A stretch of DNA of 29,782 nucleotides from CF-161 sp035259145 (lineage in GTDB: Bacteria; Chloroflexota; Dormibacteria; Dormibacterales; Dormibacteraceae). Both the position numbers and the translations under genes were made by a program. The stretch's first letter is position 1; every line of letters begins with the position of its first letter. The stretch is taken from contig DATFWQ010000300.1 in NCBI GenBank assembly GCA_035259145.1, forward strand, positions 1 through 29,782. Reading direction: 5' to 3'. This document shows, one piece after another, positions 1 through 7,520 of this stretch. The notes beneath the pieces are model-generated. The model saw nothing but the letters and a program-made list of their open reading frames with translations. It had not been told where the DNA came from and searched no databases.

Positions 1-654
1 TTCTCCTTCATCGAGCCGTCCGCGGCCAAGGAGTGGGTCGACGATTACTACGAGACGATCTGCTCCGAGGAGTGCGTCCCGGCCGGCTTCGCCGTCAATC
101 CCCAGGTGGCGATCGTGACGCCGTTCATGTGCCACGAGGACGAGGGCACGGCCATCGAGAGGGGGCTCGACGGCGGGCACTTCTTCGGCTACTCGCTTGG
201 GCACTACTACGTCTACGGCCGGCACACGCCCGGCCGCACCAACGTCTGGGAGGAATTTGAGGAGCGCCGCGCACAGTTCGGGTTCGACCGGCGCATCGCG
301 GCCAGGGAGGGTGAAGCCCTGGCGGCACGGCTGATGGAAGAGCGGCTCGGCGCGCTCCGGGGGTCTATCGGCACTCCGGACCAGATCCGTGAGTTCCTCC
401 GCGGCTACGAAGCCGTCGGCGTCGACCAGGTGATCTTCGTGAGCCAGGCCGGCCGCAACCGGCACGAGCACATATGCGAGTCCCTCCAGCTGTTCGCCAA
501 TGAGGTCATGCCCGAGTTCAAGGAGCGCCACGAGAGACGGGAGCGCCAGAAGATGGAGCGGCTGGCGCCGGCTATCGAGGCCGCCCTCGCCAGGCGGGCC
601 CCCGCCCGGGACGCGTCCAGGGACTACGTGGTCGTAGCTGCAGCGGCGCCTTAG
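1..654 (+). CDS. LLM-class flavin-dependent oxidoreductase, 3' part
   Basis: This is the C-terminal 217 residues of a luciferase-like (LLM) oxidoreductase; the reading frame is open from base 1, so the start lies outside the window. The family are TIM-barrel monooxygenases or dehydrogenases using FMNH2 or F420. Visible family traits are the region VAIVTPFMCHEDEGTAIERG, a segment GTPDQIREFLRGYEAVGVDQVIF (positions about 121-143 of the fragment) that matches the usual late-barrel 'G(T/S)P.(Q/E)...L..Y...GVD...' pattern, and a Glu/Arg-rich C-terminal helix. The substrate cannot be read from the sequence. It stops at TAG 652-654. A second LLM gene at 5828-6733 is a different subtype. Family assignment is firm; the reaction is unknown. 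Confidence 0.82.
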   Translation, partial: FSFIEPSAAKEWVDDYYETICSEECVPAGFAVNPQVAIVTPFMCHEDEGTAIERGLDGGHFFGYSLGHYYVYGRHTPGRTNVWEEFEERRAQFGFDRRIAAREGEALAARLMEERLGALRGSIGTPDQIREFLRGYEAVGVDQVIFVSQAGRNRHEHICESLQLFANEVMPEFKERHERRERQKMERLAPAIEAALARRAPARDASRDYVVVAAAAP

Positions 655-761
655 CTGCACCGACCACCAATGGGCCCATCGCCCGGCACTACGCCCTCTC
701 CGGGGAGGTGGATTGGGCCGTCTCCCGCGCGGGGTGCCCACTTGCGGCCTCTCAAGCGCGT

Positions 762-795
762 TTGGACGTCCCGAGCACGAGGTAATGTTGTAATC
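762..795 (+). promoter_or_regulatory. Possible leaderless promoter for the 796 gene
   Basis: TTGGAC at 762-767 and TAATGT at 783-788 (15-bp spacing, shorter than usual) precede ATG 796. The -10-like TANNNT box lies 7 bases before the start codon, the spacing expected when transcription begins at the A of the ATG. No convincing ribosome binding site is placed for this start, which fits a leaderless message. This is read by eye and is an inference. Confidence 0.35.
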
Positions 796-1272
796 ATGGC
801 AAGCACCGATACGATCGCAGGTTGGTTCGCCGGAAGGCTCCCAGACGGCTGGTTCACGGGAGCGCCGTCGGTGACGATCGACGACAAGCAGATTCTCGTG
901 GTGGGGACGCTCACCGAGCCCACGCTGCCGGAAGGCGCGTCGGCCGAGCTCAAGGCGGGCGCCGAGGTGGGTCGTATCAGCCGCTTCCGCGAGGCCACAC
1001 GGCAGAGCCGCATCTGGATCGCGCGCGAGGCCGAGCACCGCTTTGAGCTGCCGGTCACGTGGGGCGCCACCAGCGGCGGCACCACTCAGACCTTCACCCC
1101 CGGAGGCTCCGGACGGCGCCAGAAGGGCGAGGGTGAGGGCGAGGCCAAGCAGGTTGTCATCGACGCCAGCCGTCGCTTGATGCGGCACTGGAGCCGGCAC
1201 TTCGCGTTCGGGCCGGGCGCGTGGGGTCGGGGCCGCTGGCAGCCGTGGTCCGGCGACGTTCAGAGCTTCTGA
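796..1272 (+). CDS. Conserved-looking hypothetical protein upstream of HtrA
   Basis: A 158-residue protein that I do not recognise. The N-terminal half (MASTDTIAGWFAGRLPDGWF, then a strand-rich stretch ending VVGTLTEPTLPEGAS) looks like a compact globular domain. It is followed by a Gly/Lys/Glu linker at about residues 106-118 and an Arg/Trp-rich C-terminus (HWSRHFAFGPGAWGRGRW). There is no signal peptide or membrane segment. The frame extends upstream to 670, but ATG 796 starts the protein-like sequence and has a promoter-like box just before it. The stop is only 6 bp before the protease gene, so the two are probably cotranscribed. The gene is probably real, judging from length, composition and tight spacing; no function is proposed. 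Confidence 0.65.
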   Translation: MASTDTIAGWFAGRLPDGWFTGAPSVTIDDKQILVVGTLTEPTLPEGASAELKAGAEVGRISRFREATRQSRIWIAREAEHRFELPVTWGATSGGTTQTFTPGGSGRRQKGEGEGEAKQVVIDASRRLMRHWSRHFAFGPGAWGRGRWQPWSGDVQSF

Positions 1273-1278
1273 GGGAAC

Positions 1279-2262
1279 ATGATCGCCACGGACCCGTTTG
1301 CCGGATCGCCGGCGCCGCCTGATGACGGCGTGGAGGAGCAGGCGCTCGACGCCTACTCCTCCACGGTCACGCGCGTGGCGGAACGCCTGCAGCACTCGGT
1401 GGCCAGCCTTCGGGTGGGCCGCCGCGACGGCCGCCGGCCGGAAGGTACAGGCTCGGCCGTCGTTCTCACCGCCAGCGGACTCCTGGTCACCTCCGCCCAC
1501 GTTGTCGAGGGCGTGAACGCCGGCCGGGCGGCGTTCGCCGACGGCAGTCAATACGACCTCGAGGTGATCGGGAGCGATCCGCTCTCCGACCTCGCCCTGG
1601 TCCGGGCCCGGGGGGCGCAGCTTACAGCCGTTCAGGTTGGTGACGCAGACCGACTCCGCGTCGGCCAGCTCGTTGTCGCCGTGGGCAATCCGCTCGGCTA
1701 TTCCGGCTCGGTGACGGCCGGCGTTGTCAGCGGCCTTGGACGTTCGCTGCCGACCCGCTGGGGAACGAACCAGCGAATCGTCGAGAACGTCATCCAGACC
1801 GACGCCGCCCTGAATCCAGGCAACTCAGGGGGTGCTCTGGCGGACGGGCGTGCGCGGCTGGTCGGAATCGCCACGGCCGTCGCCGGAATCGGTCTTGGCC
1901 TTGCCGTGCCCATCAACGCCACCACGCGGCGAATCCTTTCCGCGCTGGCGCGCGATGGGCGCGTACGGCGTGGCTACCTCGGCATTGCCGGCGGGACGCA
2001 GCCTCTGCCTCCAGCGGCCGCGGAGCGCCTGGGCCGAAAGGCAGCCATCGGCGTGGTGGAGGTGGTCGAAGGCAGCCCTGCCGCGCGCGCCGGTCTGCGG
2101 CCGGGCGATCTCATCGTCGCCGTCGGCGGCCAGCCTGTCAGCAGGGCGGGCGACCTTCAGGGCCACATGATCGGAGCGCCCACCGGCCAGCCGATGGAGA
2201 TCGAGGTGCTGCGCGAGAGCCGGCTGCTGCGCCTGACAGCGGTGCCCGTAGAGCTCAGCTAG
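1279..2262 (+). CDS. HtrA/DegP-type trypsin-like serine protease with PDZ domain
   Basis: A 327-residue S1C protease. The catalytic triad is visible: His74 in TSAHVVEG, Asp104 in DPLSDLALV, and Ser183 in NPGNSGGAL. The oxyanion-loop region VGNPLGYSGSVTAGVVS is typical. A single PDZ domain covers about residues 235-325, with the carboxylate-binding strand GYLGIAG and the motif GSPAARAGLRPGDLIVAVGG. Family members degrade or refold damaged proteins, usually outside the membrane. Here residues 1-45 contain neither a signal peptide nor a membrane anchor, so the predicted location is the cytoplasm unless the start is wrong. GAGGGA at 1271-1276 overlaps the upstream stop and sits very close to ATG 1279. 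It is the second gene of a likely two-gene unit. Confidence 0.92.
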   Translation: MIATDPFAGSPAPPDDGVEEQALDAYSSTVTRVAERLQHSVASLRVGRRDGRRPEGTGSAVVLTASGLLVTSAHVVEGVNAGRAAFADGSQYDLEVIGSDPLSDLALVRARGAQLTAVQVGDADRLRVGQLVVAVGNPLGYSGSVTAGVVSGLGRSLPTRWGTNQRIVENVIQTDAALNPGNSGGALADGRARLVGIATAVAGIGLGLAVPINATTRRILSALARDGRVRRGYLGIAGGTQPLPPAAAERLGRKAAIGVVEVVEGSPAARAGLRPGDLIVAVGGQPVSRAGDLQGHMIGAPTGQPMEIEVLRESRLLRLTAVPVELS

Positions 2263-2357
2263 GAGGGGGGCCCGGGGCAGAGCAGCCGCCACTGGGGTGG
2301 GAACTGTTTCCGAAAATGGGGGCGATCCGCAGCCCGGGAAGGGCCCCACCGCCGGAA

Positions 2358-2376
2358 AGCGGCCCTTTCGGCCGCT
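2358..2376. other. GC-rich hairpin between htrA-like and VIT1-like genes
   Basis: AGCGGCC and GGCCGCT form a perfect 7-bp stem with the 5-base loop CTTTC, about 95 bp after the protease stop and 39 bp before the next start. There is no U tract, so it is not a classical intrinsic terminator. It may act in termination or as a 5'-leader structure. Confidence 0.3.
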
Positions 2377-2414
2377 CGTCCGGGCATCTGCGCCAAACTG
2401 GACAGCCGGTGGAC

Positions 2415-3569
2415 ATGGTGCGCGAACGCCTGCTTCGGGCCTGGCGTGGAGAGATCCAGGCCAGGTACGTCTATGAGGCTCTGGCGCGCCGTGAGGACGA
2501 TCCGAAGAGGGCCGAAATCCTTCGCCGGATCGCGGACGCCGAGGCCACACACCGGACCCGACTGGAAGCACGCATGACGCAGCTCGGCATCCCTGTGCCT
2601 GACGCCGGGACCGTGCGGATCTCGCCGTGGCTGAAGCTGCAATCCCGGCTGGCACCAGTGGAGCGGATGCTGCTTGCCCGAGAAGCTGCCGAGGAGGACG
2701 AGGTGGTTGGGGTGTACGGCACGCCGACCGGCGACTCAGACACCGACGAGCTGTTGCGCTCGATCCGTCGTGACGAGAAGTCCCACTCGATGGCGGTCAA
2801 AGAGCTGACCGCAACCCCAACCAGCAGGGAGGCGGCCGACGTCGAGCTGACCACGGACAGCCGGCTCCGGCGCATCCTCGGCCGCGAAAAGTGGCATCGG
2901 ACGGGAGGAAGCTGGGTGTCGGACGCCATCTACGGCGCCAATGACGGCCTGGCCGCGGTCTTCGGCATCGTGGCGGGGGTGTCCGGCGCGACCGGGGGCT
3001 CCAGCTTCGTCTTGACTGCCGGCCTCGCCGGCGCCGTCGCGTCAGCGTTTTCGATGGGGGTAGGAGCCTGGCTGGCTGCGCGCTCGAGGACCGAGATCGC
3101 CGCCGCCAACCTGGAGTACGAGCGCCGGGAACTGGAGGAGCACCCCGCCGAGGAGAAAGAGGAGCTGTCGCTCTTCTACCAGCTCAAGGGTCTGAGCAAG
3201 GAGGATGCGGACGAGCTGATCGAGAAGCTCTCGGCCAATCCGGACGCCATGCTGCGCACGCTTGCGGCCGAAGAGCTCGGTGGGCTCGAGCCTGGCGGCA
3301 ACCCGTGGACTGCAGCCACGGCCGGATTCATCAGCACGGGCGTGGGCGCTATGGTCCCGGTGATCCCGTTCTTTTTCGTGAGCGGCATCCCGGGCATGCT
3401 CTGGGCCGGCGCGATCTCACTCGTGGCGCACTTCGCGGTGGGGGCCGCCAAATCCCTCTTCACGTTGCGGACGTGGTGGGGCTCCGGTTTCGAGATGACG
3501 GTTGCCGGCATCCTGGTCGGAGGAGCGACGTTTGCGCTCGGGTCCGTGTTCAAGGTGGCCGGACTGTAG
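2415..3569 (+). CDS. Ferritin-like (rubrerythrin) domain fused to VIT1/CCC1 transporter
   Basis: A 384-residue fusion. Residues 1-135 are a rubrerythrin-like four-helix bundle with candidate diiron ligands Glu13, Glu43-x-x-His46 (AEATHR), Glu90 or Glu93 and Glu121-x-x-His124 (DEKSH). Residues about 160-384 are a VIT1/CCC1 iron/manganese transporter, with the hallmark SDAIYGANDGLAAVFGIVAGVSGA, the amphipathic cytoplasmic Glu-rich helices (residues about 225-265) that bind metal in VIT1, and four or five hydrophobic helices. The family exports or sequesters Fe2+/Mn2+ from the cytosol; the N-terminal domain could sense or oxidise the iron. The frame is open back to ATG 2316, but those 33 residues are low-complexity Pro/Gly/Arg, so ATG 2415 is preferred. 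The ribosome binding site is weak for every candidate start. Confidence 0.88.
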   Translation: MVRERLLRAWRGEIQARYVYEALARREDDPKRAEILRRIADAEATHRTRLEARMTQLGIPVPDAGTVRISPWLKLQSRLAPVERMLLAREAAEEDEVVGVYGTPTGDSDTDELLRSIRRDEKSHSMAVKELTATPTSREAADVELTTDSRLRRILGREKWHRTGGSWVSDAIYGANDGLAAVFGIVAGVSGATGGSSFVLTAGLAGAVASAFSMGVGAWLAARSRTEIAAANLEYERRELEEHPAEEKEELSLFYQLKGLSKEDADELIEKLSANPDAMLRTLAAEELGGLEPGGNPWTAATAGFISTGVGAMVPVIPFFFVSGIPGMLWAGAISLVAHFAVGAAKSLFTLRTWWGSGFEMTVAGILVGGATFALGSVFKVAGL

Positions 3570-3578
3570 AGAGCCCGC

Positions 3579-3595
3579 GCTCAGAGGCTCTGAGC
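3579..3595 (+). terminator. Hairpin 9 bases after the VIT1-like stop
   Basis: GCTCAG and CTGAGC form a perfect 6-bp stem around the loop AGGCT, starting 9 bases after the stop at 3569. No T run follows, so if it terminates transcription it would be factor-assisted. Only the position and stem support the call. Confidence 0.3.
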
Positions 3596-3742
3596 CCGCT
3601 CGGCATAGAATCGAAGCCGTGCGGATCGCGTTCCCCGCCCAGCGGCTGATCCAGGCACCGGCGATCTTCTGTCCCCACAGGGCGCGATAGCGCGCCCGCC
3701 GGCGCGTGCCGCCGGCAACGTGTCCTGACAACCTCGCCGCTC

Positions 3743-3748
3743 AGGAGG
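3743..3748 (+). promoter_or_regulatory. Strong ribosome binding site of the SBP56-family gene
   Basis: AGGAGG lies 7 bases before ATG 3756. It is one of the two strongest Shine-Dalgarno sites in the window and fixes the start of the selenium-binding-protein-family gene. Confidence 0.8.
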
Positions 3749-3755
3749 GAACGAA

Positions 3756-5141
3756 ATGGCAACCCTGCTCCGCCCCGATCCCACGTTCTACCCGTCGCCA
3801 CGTCTGGCAAGCGAGGCGCCGGCCGAGGCGCTGGCGTACATGGTCACGTTCGACCCCACAGGCCAGGCTCCGGACGCACTGCTCACGATCGACGTCAGCG
3901 CCACATCGCCGACTTACCGGCAGGTCGTGAACCGGCTGGAGATGCCAAACCTTGGCGACGAGCTGCACCACTTCGGCTGGAACGCGTGCAGCTCGGCGCT
4001 GTGCCCGTACGCTCCGCACCCGCACGTCGAGCGCCGCTACCTCCTGGTGCCCGGCTTGAGGTCGAGCCGCATCTACGTCATCGACACCAAACCGGACCCG
4101 CGCAGCCCCAAGATCGTGAAGATCATCGAGCCGGAGGAGATAGCCAGCCGCGCCGGCTACAGCCGTCCGCACACCATTCACTGCGGGCCCGACGGCGTGT
4201 ACGTCAGCGCCCTCGGCGCGCCTGACGGCGAAGGGCCGGGCGGGATCTTCATCCTCGACCACGACACTCTGGCCGTGAAGGGGCGCTTCGAGCTCGACAG
4301 GGGACCTCAGTACCTGGCCTACGACTTCTGGTGGCACCTCGGCCAGGACGTCGCCATCACCAGCGAGTGGGGGACGCCGAAGATGGTCGAGGACGGCGTC
4401 AACGGCGAGATCCTGCTGGGCGGCGGCTACGGTCACCGTCTGCACATCTGGGATCTGCCAAGGCGCAAGCACAGGCAGGCGATCGACCTCGGTGCCGAGT
4501 ATCAGATGGTGCTGGAGCTGCGACCGGCCCACGACCCGACCAGGGCCTACGGTTTCGCCGGCGTGGTGACCAGTCTCAAGGACTTGAGCGCCTCGATCTG
4601 GATGTGGCACCTCGACGGTTCCGAGTGGACGGCGGACAAGGTGATAGAGATCCCGGCCGAGCCGGCGGACCCCTCGCAGCTGCCGCCGATCCTGAAGCCG
4701 TTCAACGCGGTGCCGCCGCTGGTCACCGACATCAACCTGTCGCTCGATGACCGGTGGCTCTATGTGTCCTGCTGGGGCACGGGCGAGCTGAAGCGCTACG
4801 ACGTGAGCGACCCCGCGAATCCGCGCGAGACGGCGTCGGTCCGGATGGGTGGAATCGTGAGGCGGACGGCCCTGAACGGCTCGGGGCCCCTCAACGGCGG
4901 ACCGCAGATGGTCGAGGTCAGCCGCGACGGGCGCAGGGTGTACCTGACCAACTCGCTCTACGGCTCCTGGGACGCCCAGTTCTACCCTGCGGGGGTCAAC
5001 AGCTGGCTCGTCAAGCTGGACGCCGACGGGGCGGGCGGCCTCAAGGCGGACCCGGAATTCTTTCTCACGACTGAGCAGCGATCGCACCAGGTGCACCTCG
5101 AAGGCGGCGACGCCTCATCCGACTCTTACTGCTATCCATGA
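3756..5141 (+). CDS. SBP56-family protein, probable methanethiol oxidase
   Basis: A 461-residue member of the selenium-binding protein 56 family (SELENBP1, bacterial MtoX), at full family length. Characteristic segments are ELHHFGWNACSSALC (residues about 68-82), the beta-propeller stretches RPHTIHCGPDGVYVSALG and AYDFWWHLGQDVAITSEWG, then LSLDDRWLYVSCWGTGELKRYDVSDP, PQMVEVSRDGRRVYLTNSLY and a His-containing C-terminus (RSHQVHLEGGD). The conserved Cys and His residues are those usually linked to metal or selenium binding. Characterised bacterial homologues convert methanethiol with O2 to formaldehyde, H2S and H2O2 using copper. I see no secretion signal, whereas the methylotroph enzyme is periplasmic. 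The stop overlaps the next start (ATGA), so the two genes are translationally coupled. The family is certain; the substrate is inferred. Confidence 0.9.
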   Translation: MATLLRPDPTFYPSPRLASEAPAEALAYMVTFDPTGQAPDALLTIDVSATSPTYRQVVNRLEMPNLGDELHHFGWNACSSALCPYAPHPHVERRYLLVPGLRSSRIYVIDTKPDPRSPKIVKIIEPEEIASRAGYSRPHTIHCGPDGVYVSALGAPDGEGPGGIFILDHDTLAVKGRFELDRGPQYLAYDFWWHLGQDVAITSEWGTPKMVEDGVNGEILLGGGYGHRLHIWDLPRRKHRQAIDLGAEYQMVLELRPAHDPTRAYGFAGVVTSLKDLSASIWMWHLDGSEWTADKVIEIPAEPADPSQLPPILKPFNAVPPLVTDINLSLDDRWLYVSCWGTGELKRYDVSDPANPRETASVRMGGIVRRTALNGSGPLNGGPQMVEVSRDGRRVYLTNSLYGSWDAQFYPAGVNSWLVKLDADGAGGLKADPEFFLTTEQRSHQVHLEGGDASSDSYCYP

Positions 5142-5767
5142 CAATACCCGCTCTCTGGCCCTGGGCCACGCTGGCGCTGCTCGGCGTGTACCACGGCGTG
5201 AACCCGGGCATGGGCTGGCTGTTCGCGGTCGGCCGCGGCCTTCAAGAGGGGCGGCGCAGGGCTGTGCTGGGCGCTTTGCTGCCGATCGCCCTGGGCCATG
5301 AGCTCTCGATCGTTCTGGTGGTGATCGCGGTGGCGCTGACCCAGGCAGCGCTGCCGCCACACACGGTTCGCCTCATCGCCGCCCTGGCGCTCGTTGCCTT
5401 TGGCCTCTACACGCTGGCCCGGCCTCGCAGGCACCCACGCGGCTTCGGCATGCGGATCGGAGTGCTGGGCCTGGCGGCGTGGTCGTTCCTGATGTCGTCG
5501 GCGCACGGAGCCGGCCTGATGCTGGCGCCGGTGCTGCTGGGGTTGCCGATCTCCGACCATTACGACGATCTTCGCCAGCTTGGGCTTACCGCCGGTATCG
5601 TCGCGACCGTGCATGTCGCCGCGATGCTGACGGCGATGGGAATCGTCGCCGTCCTCGTCTACGAGAAGCTCGGATTGAGGCTGTTGCGCCGGAGCTGGTT
5701 CAACCTCGACCTGGCCTGGAGCGTGGTCCTCCTGGTCGCGGGACTGGCCACGCTGTTCAGCGTGTGA
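5138..5767 (+). CDS. Six-helix membrane protein with conserved-looking intramembrane histidines
   Basis: A 209-residue polytopic membrane protein with about six hydrophobic segments (residues about 5-31, 42-67, 74-94, 104-137, 148-176, 187-209). Four of them carry a histidine: His19 (YHGVNPGMGWLFA), His54 (ALGHELS), His123 (SSAHGAG) and His159 (TVHVAAM). The HG-x-NPGMG motif recalls the His/Pro/Gly motifs of HupE/UreJ and NicO metal permeases, but I cannot assign a family. ATG 5138 overlaps the stop of the SBP56-family gene by 4 bp, so the protein probably serves that enzyme, for example as a metal or heme-binding membrane partner, a transporter or an electron acceptor. That role is inferred only from coupling and the histidines. 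Confidence 0.75.
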   Translation: MTIPALWPWATLALLGVYHGVNPGMGWLFAVGRGLQEGRRRAVLGALLPIALGHELSIVLVVIAVALTQAALPPHTVRLIAALALVAFGLYTLARPRRHPRGFGMRIGVLGLAAWSFLMSSAHGAGLMLAPVLLGLPISDHYDDLRQLGLTAGIVATVHVAAMLTAMGIVAVLVYEKLGLRLLRRSWFNLDLAWSVVLLVAGLATLFSV

Positions 5768-5827
5768 GGCGGGGCAAGGGCGCGGTCGCAATCTGCTGGA
5801 TCCTGTTCTTACGGAGCGACGAGTGAT

Positions 5828-6733
5828 ATGCCCGACTATCGAAGACCGATTCGCTTCGGCTACTTCCTGATTCCGTACGCGGACCCGTCAAGGCCGCTCC
5901 ACCTGGCCGAGCTGGCCGACGAGCTGGGGCTGGACTACATCGGGCTCCAGGACCACCCCTACCAATCCCGCTTCCACGACACATGGACGCTTCTGACGGC
6001 CATCGCCATGCGCACCCGGCGCATCTCGGTGTTTCCCGACGTTATCTCGCTCCCGCTGCGACCGCCCGCGATGCTCGCCAAGGCGGCCGCGTCGCTGGAC
6101 TTGCTCAGCGGTGGGCGGTTCGAGCTCGGGCTGGGGGCCGGCGCCTTCTGGGATCCGATCGCGGCCATGGGCGGTCCGCGCCGGACGCCCGGCGAGTCGG
6201 TGCGAGCGCTGGAGGAAGCGATCCAGGTCATCCGGCTGATGTGGAGCGGCGAGCGCTCCATCCGCTTCCGCGGCGAGTTCTACCAGCTGGCGGGAGTCCA
6301 TCCGGGGCCGGTGCCGGCCCACTCGATCGGCATCTGGCTGGGCGTCATCAGGCCGCGGGCGCTCGCACTCACCGGGCGGCTCGCCGACGGCTGGGTGCCG
6401 TCCTTCAGCTACGTGCCGCCCTCGCAGCTCCCTGCCATGCAGGCGCGAATCGATGACGCCGCACGCTCCGCGGGTCGCGAGCCCGCCGCCATCCAGCGCC
6501 TCTACAACGTCGGCGGCGTCATCGGCGGTGGCGACCCGGCATCGCCCCTGAGCGGAGCTCCCGAGCGCTGGGCAGAGTCGCTGGCGTGGTTCGCCCTGGA
6601 GCACGGGATGGATACGTTCGTGTTCGCCGAGGGCGATAACGCCGAAGACCAGCTCCGCCGCTTCGCCCTCGAGGTTGTGCCCCGGACGCGGGAACTCGTC
6701 GAGCAGGCGAGACGAGCCTCGGCACCCCGCTGA
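5828..6733 (+). CDS. LLM-class flavin/F420-dependent oxidoreductase
   Basis: A 301-residue complete luciferase-like monooxygenase-family protein. The TIM barrel begins IRFGYFLIPYADP, followed by LADELGLDYIGLQDHPYQSRFHDTWTLLTAIAMRT, where the LQDHPY segment replaces the usual (W/A)EHH(F/H), then ISVFPDVISLPLRPPAMLAKAAASLDLLSGGRFELGLGAG, which is diagnostic for the family. Later elements are ALEEAIQVIRLMW and the IGIWLGVIRPRALALTGRLADGWVPS phosphate-binding region. Such enzymes use reduced FMN or F420 on varied substrates. GGAG at 5813-5816 lies 11 bases before ATG 5828. It follows the membrane-protein gene after 60 bp and may belong to the same transcript. The cofactor and substrate are not determined. 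Confidence 0.9.
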   Translation: MPDYRRPIRFGYFLIPYADPSRPLHLAELADELGLDYIGLQDHPYQSRFHDTWTLLTAIAMRTRRISVFPDVISLPLRPPAMLAKAAASLDLLSGGRFELGLGAGAFWDPIAAMGGPRRTPGESVRALEEAIQVIRLMWSGERSIRFRGEFYQLAGVHPGPVPAHSIGIWLGVIRPRALALTGRLADGWVPSFSYVPPSQLPAMQARIDDAARSAGREPAAIQRLYNVGGVIGGGDPASPLSGAPERWAESLAWFALEHGMDTFVFAEGDNAEDQLRRFALEVVPRTRELVEQARRASAPR

Positions 6734-6773
6734 TCGCGGCACCTGGCATCGCGGCCGATGACCGATGAATTCG

Positions 6774-6787
6774 CGTCGCCGGCGACG
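6774..6787. promoter_or_regulatory. Perfect 14-bp palindrome before the DUF998-like gene
   Basis: CGTCGCC/GGCGACG is an uninterrupted perfect palindrome 43 bp upstream of ATG 6831. It could be an operator for a dimeric regulator. GC-rich sequence makes such palindromes fairly likely by chance, so confidence is low. Confidence 0.25.
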
Positions 6788-6830
6788 TTGCACTGGGCGT
6801 TGATATCGGACCGTCTGGAGGAACGATGCG

Positions 6831-7520
6831 ATGGCCCAATCGAGTGAAGGACCGCTGGCCGTGGCAGCGCAGTTCGCGTCCGAAAGGGGGACGAGAGCAC
6901 TGCTGACCTGCGCCGTGGTTGCAGGCCCGCTCTGGTGGGCTGCCGTCCTGGTGCAGATGCTCACGCGCCCCGGGTTCGACATCAGGCGTCACGCGATCAG
7001 CCTGCTCAGCCTCGGTGACGTGGGGTGGATCCAGGTCGTCAACTTCATCGTGGCCGGCACGCTCCTCGTCGCCGGGGCGCTCGGGATGCGGCGCGCGCTG
7101 AACGGTGGCCGCGGCGGGGCCTCGGGCCCGCTGCTGGTCTGCGCCTTCGGCCTGGGCCTGATCGGCGCCGGGCTTTTCGCCCCCGACCCGTTGAATGGCT
7201 TTCCGCCCGGCACGCCGAGCTCTTCCAGCCAGCTCAGCGGGCACGGTGCTCTGCACGTGCTGTTCTCCTCCGCGTCGTTCCTGTCGCTGATTGTGGTCTC
7301 GAGCGTGGTGTTCGCCCGCCGATTCGCCGCGCTTGGGCAGCGGGGCTGGACGCTGTACGCCGTGGCTGCGGGCGTGTCAGTCCTTGTGGCCTGGGCCGCG
7401 CTCGTCGTGACCGCGGCCAGCAGCAGCGTCGTCAACGTAGCGTTTCCGGCGGCGGTGGCGCTGACCTGGGCACTGATCACGGTGGTGGCGGCCCAGCTTC
7501 GGGCCGGGCGGGATTACTGA
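6831..7520 (+). CDS. DUF998-type integral membrane protein
   Basis: A 229-residue membrane protein with six hydrophobic segments, starting near LLTCAVVAGPLWWAAVLVQ and ending near VVNVAFPAAVALTWALITVVA. The pattern of a first helix with GPLWW, then a loop TRPGFDIRRHAISLLSLGDVGWIQVVNFIVAG, matches the DUF998 family ('G.DP..H..S.Ls.G..GWiQ..nF...G'). The molecular function of the family is unknown. GGAGG at 6817-6821 supports ATG 6831; an out-of-frame ATG at 6826 is ignored. The last 7 bp overlap the 3' end of the opposing hydrolase gene, so the two genes converge with no room for a terminator. Confidence 0.85.
   Translation: MAQSSEGPLAVAAQFASERGTRALLTCAVVAGPLWWAAVLVQMLTRPGFDIRRHAISLLSLGDVGWIQVVNFIVAGTLLVAGALGMRRALNGGRGGASGPLLVCAFGLGLIGAGLFAPDPLNGFPPGTPSSSSQLSGHGALHVLFSSASFLSLIVVSSVVFARRFAALGQRGWTLYAVAAGVSVLVAWAALVVTAASSSVVNVAFPAAVALTWALITVVAAQLRAGRDY

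Noticed and set aside
2316..2414. Upstream ATG for the VIT1-like gene
   Set aside because: The added 33 residues are Pro/Gly/Arg low-complexity and contain the hairpin at 2358-2376; the ferritin-like domain begins after ATG 2415.
3741..5096. Long minus-strand open frame opposite the SBP56-family gene
   Set aside because: It is an antisense shadow of a firmly identified gene in GC-rich DNA.
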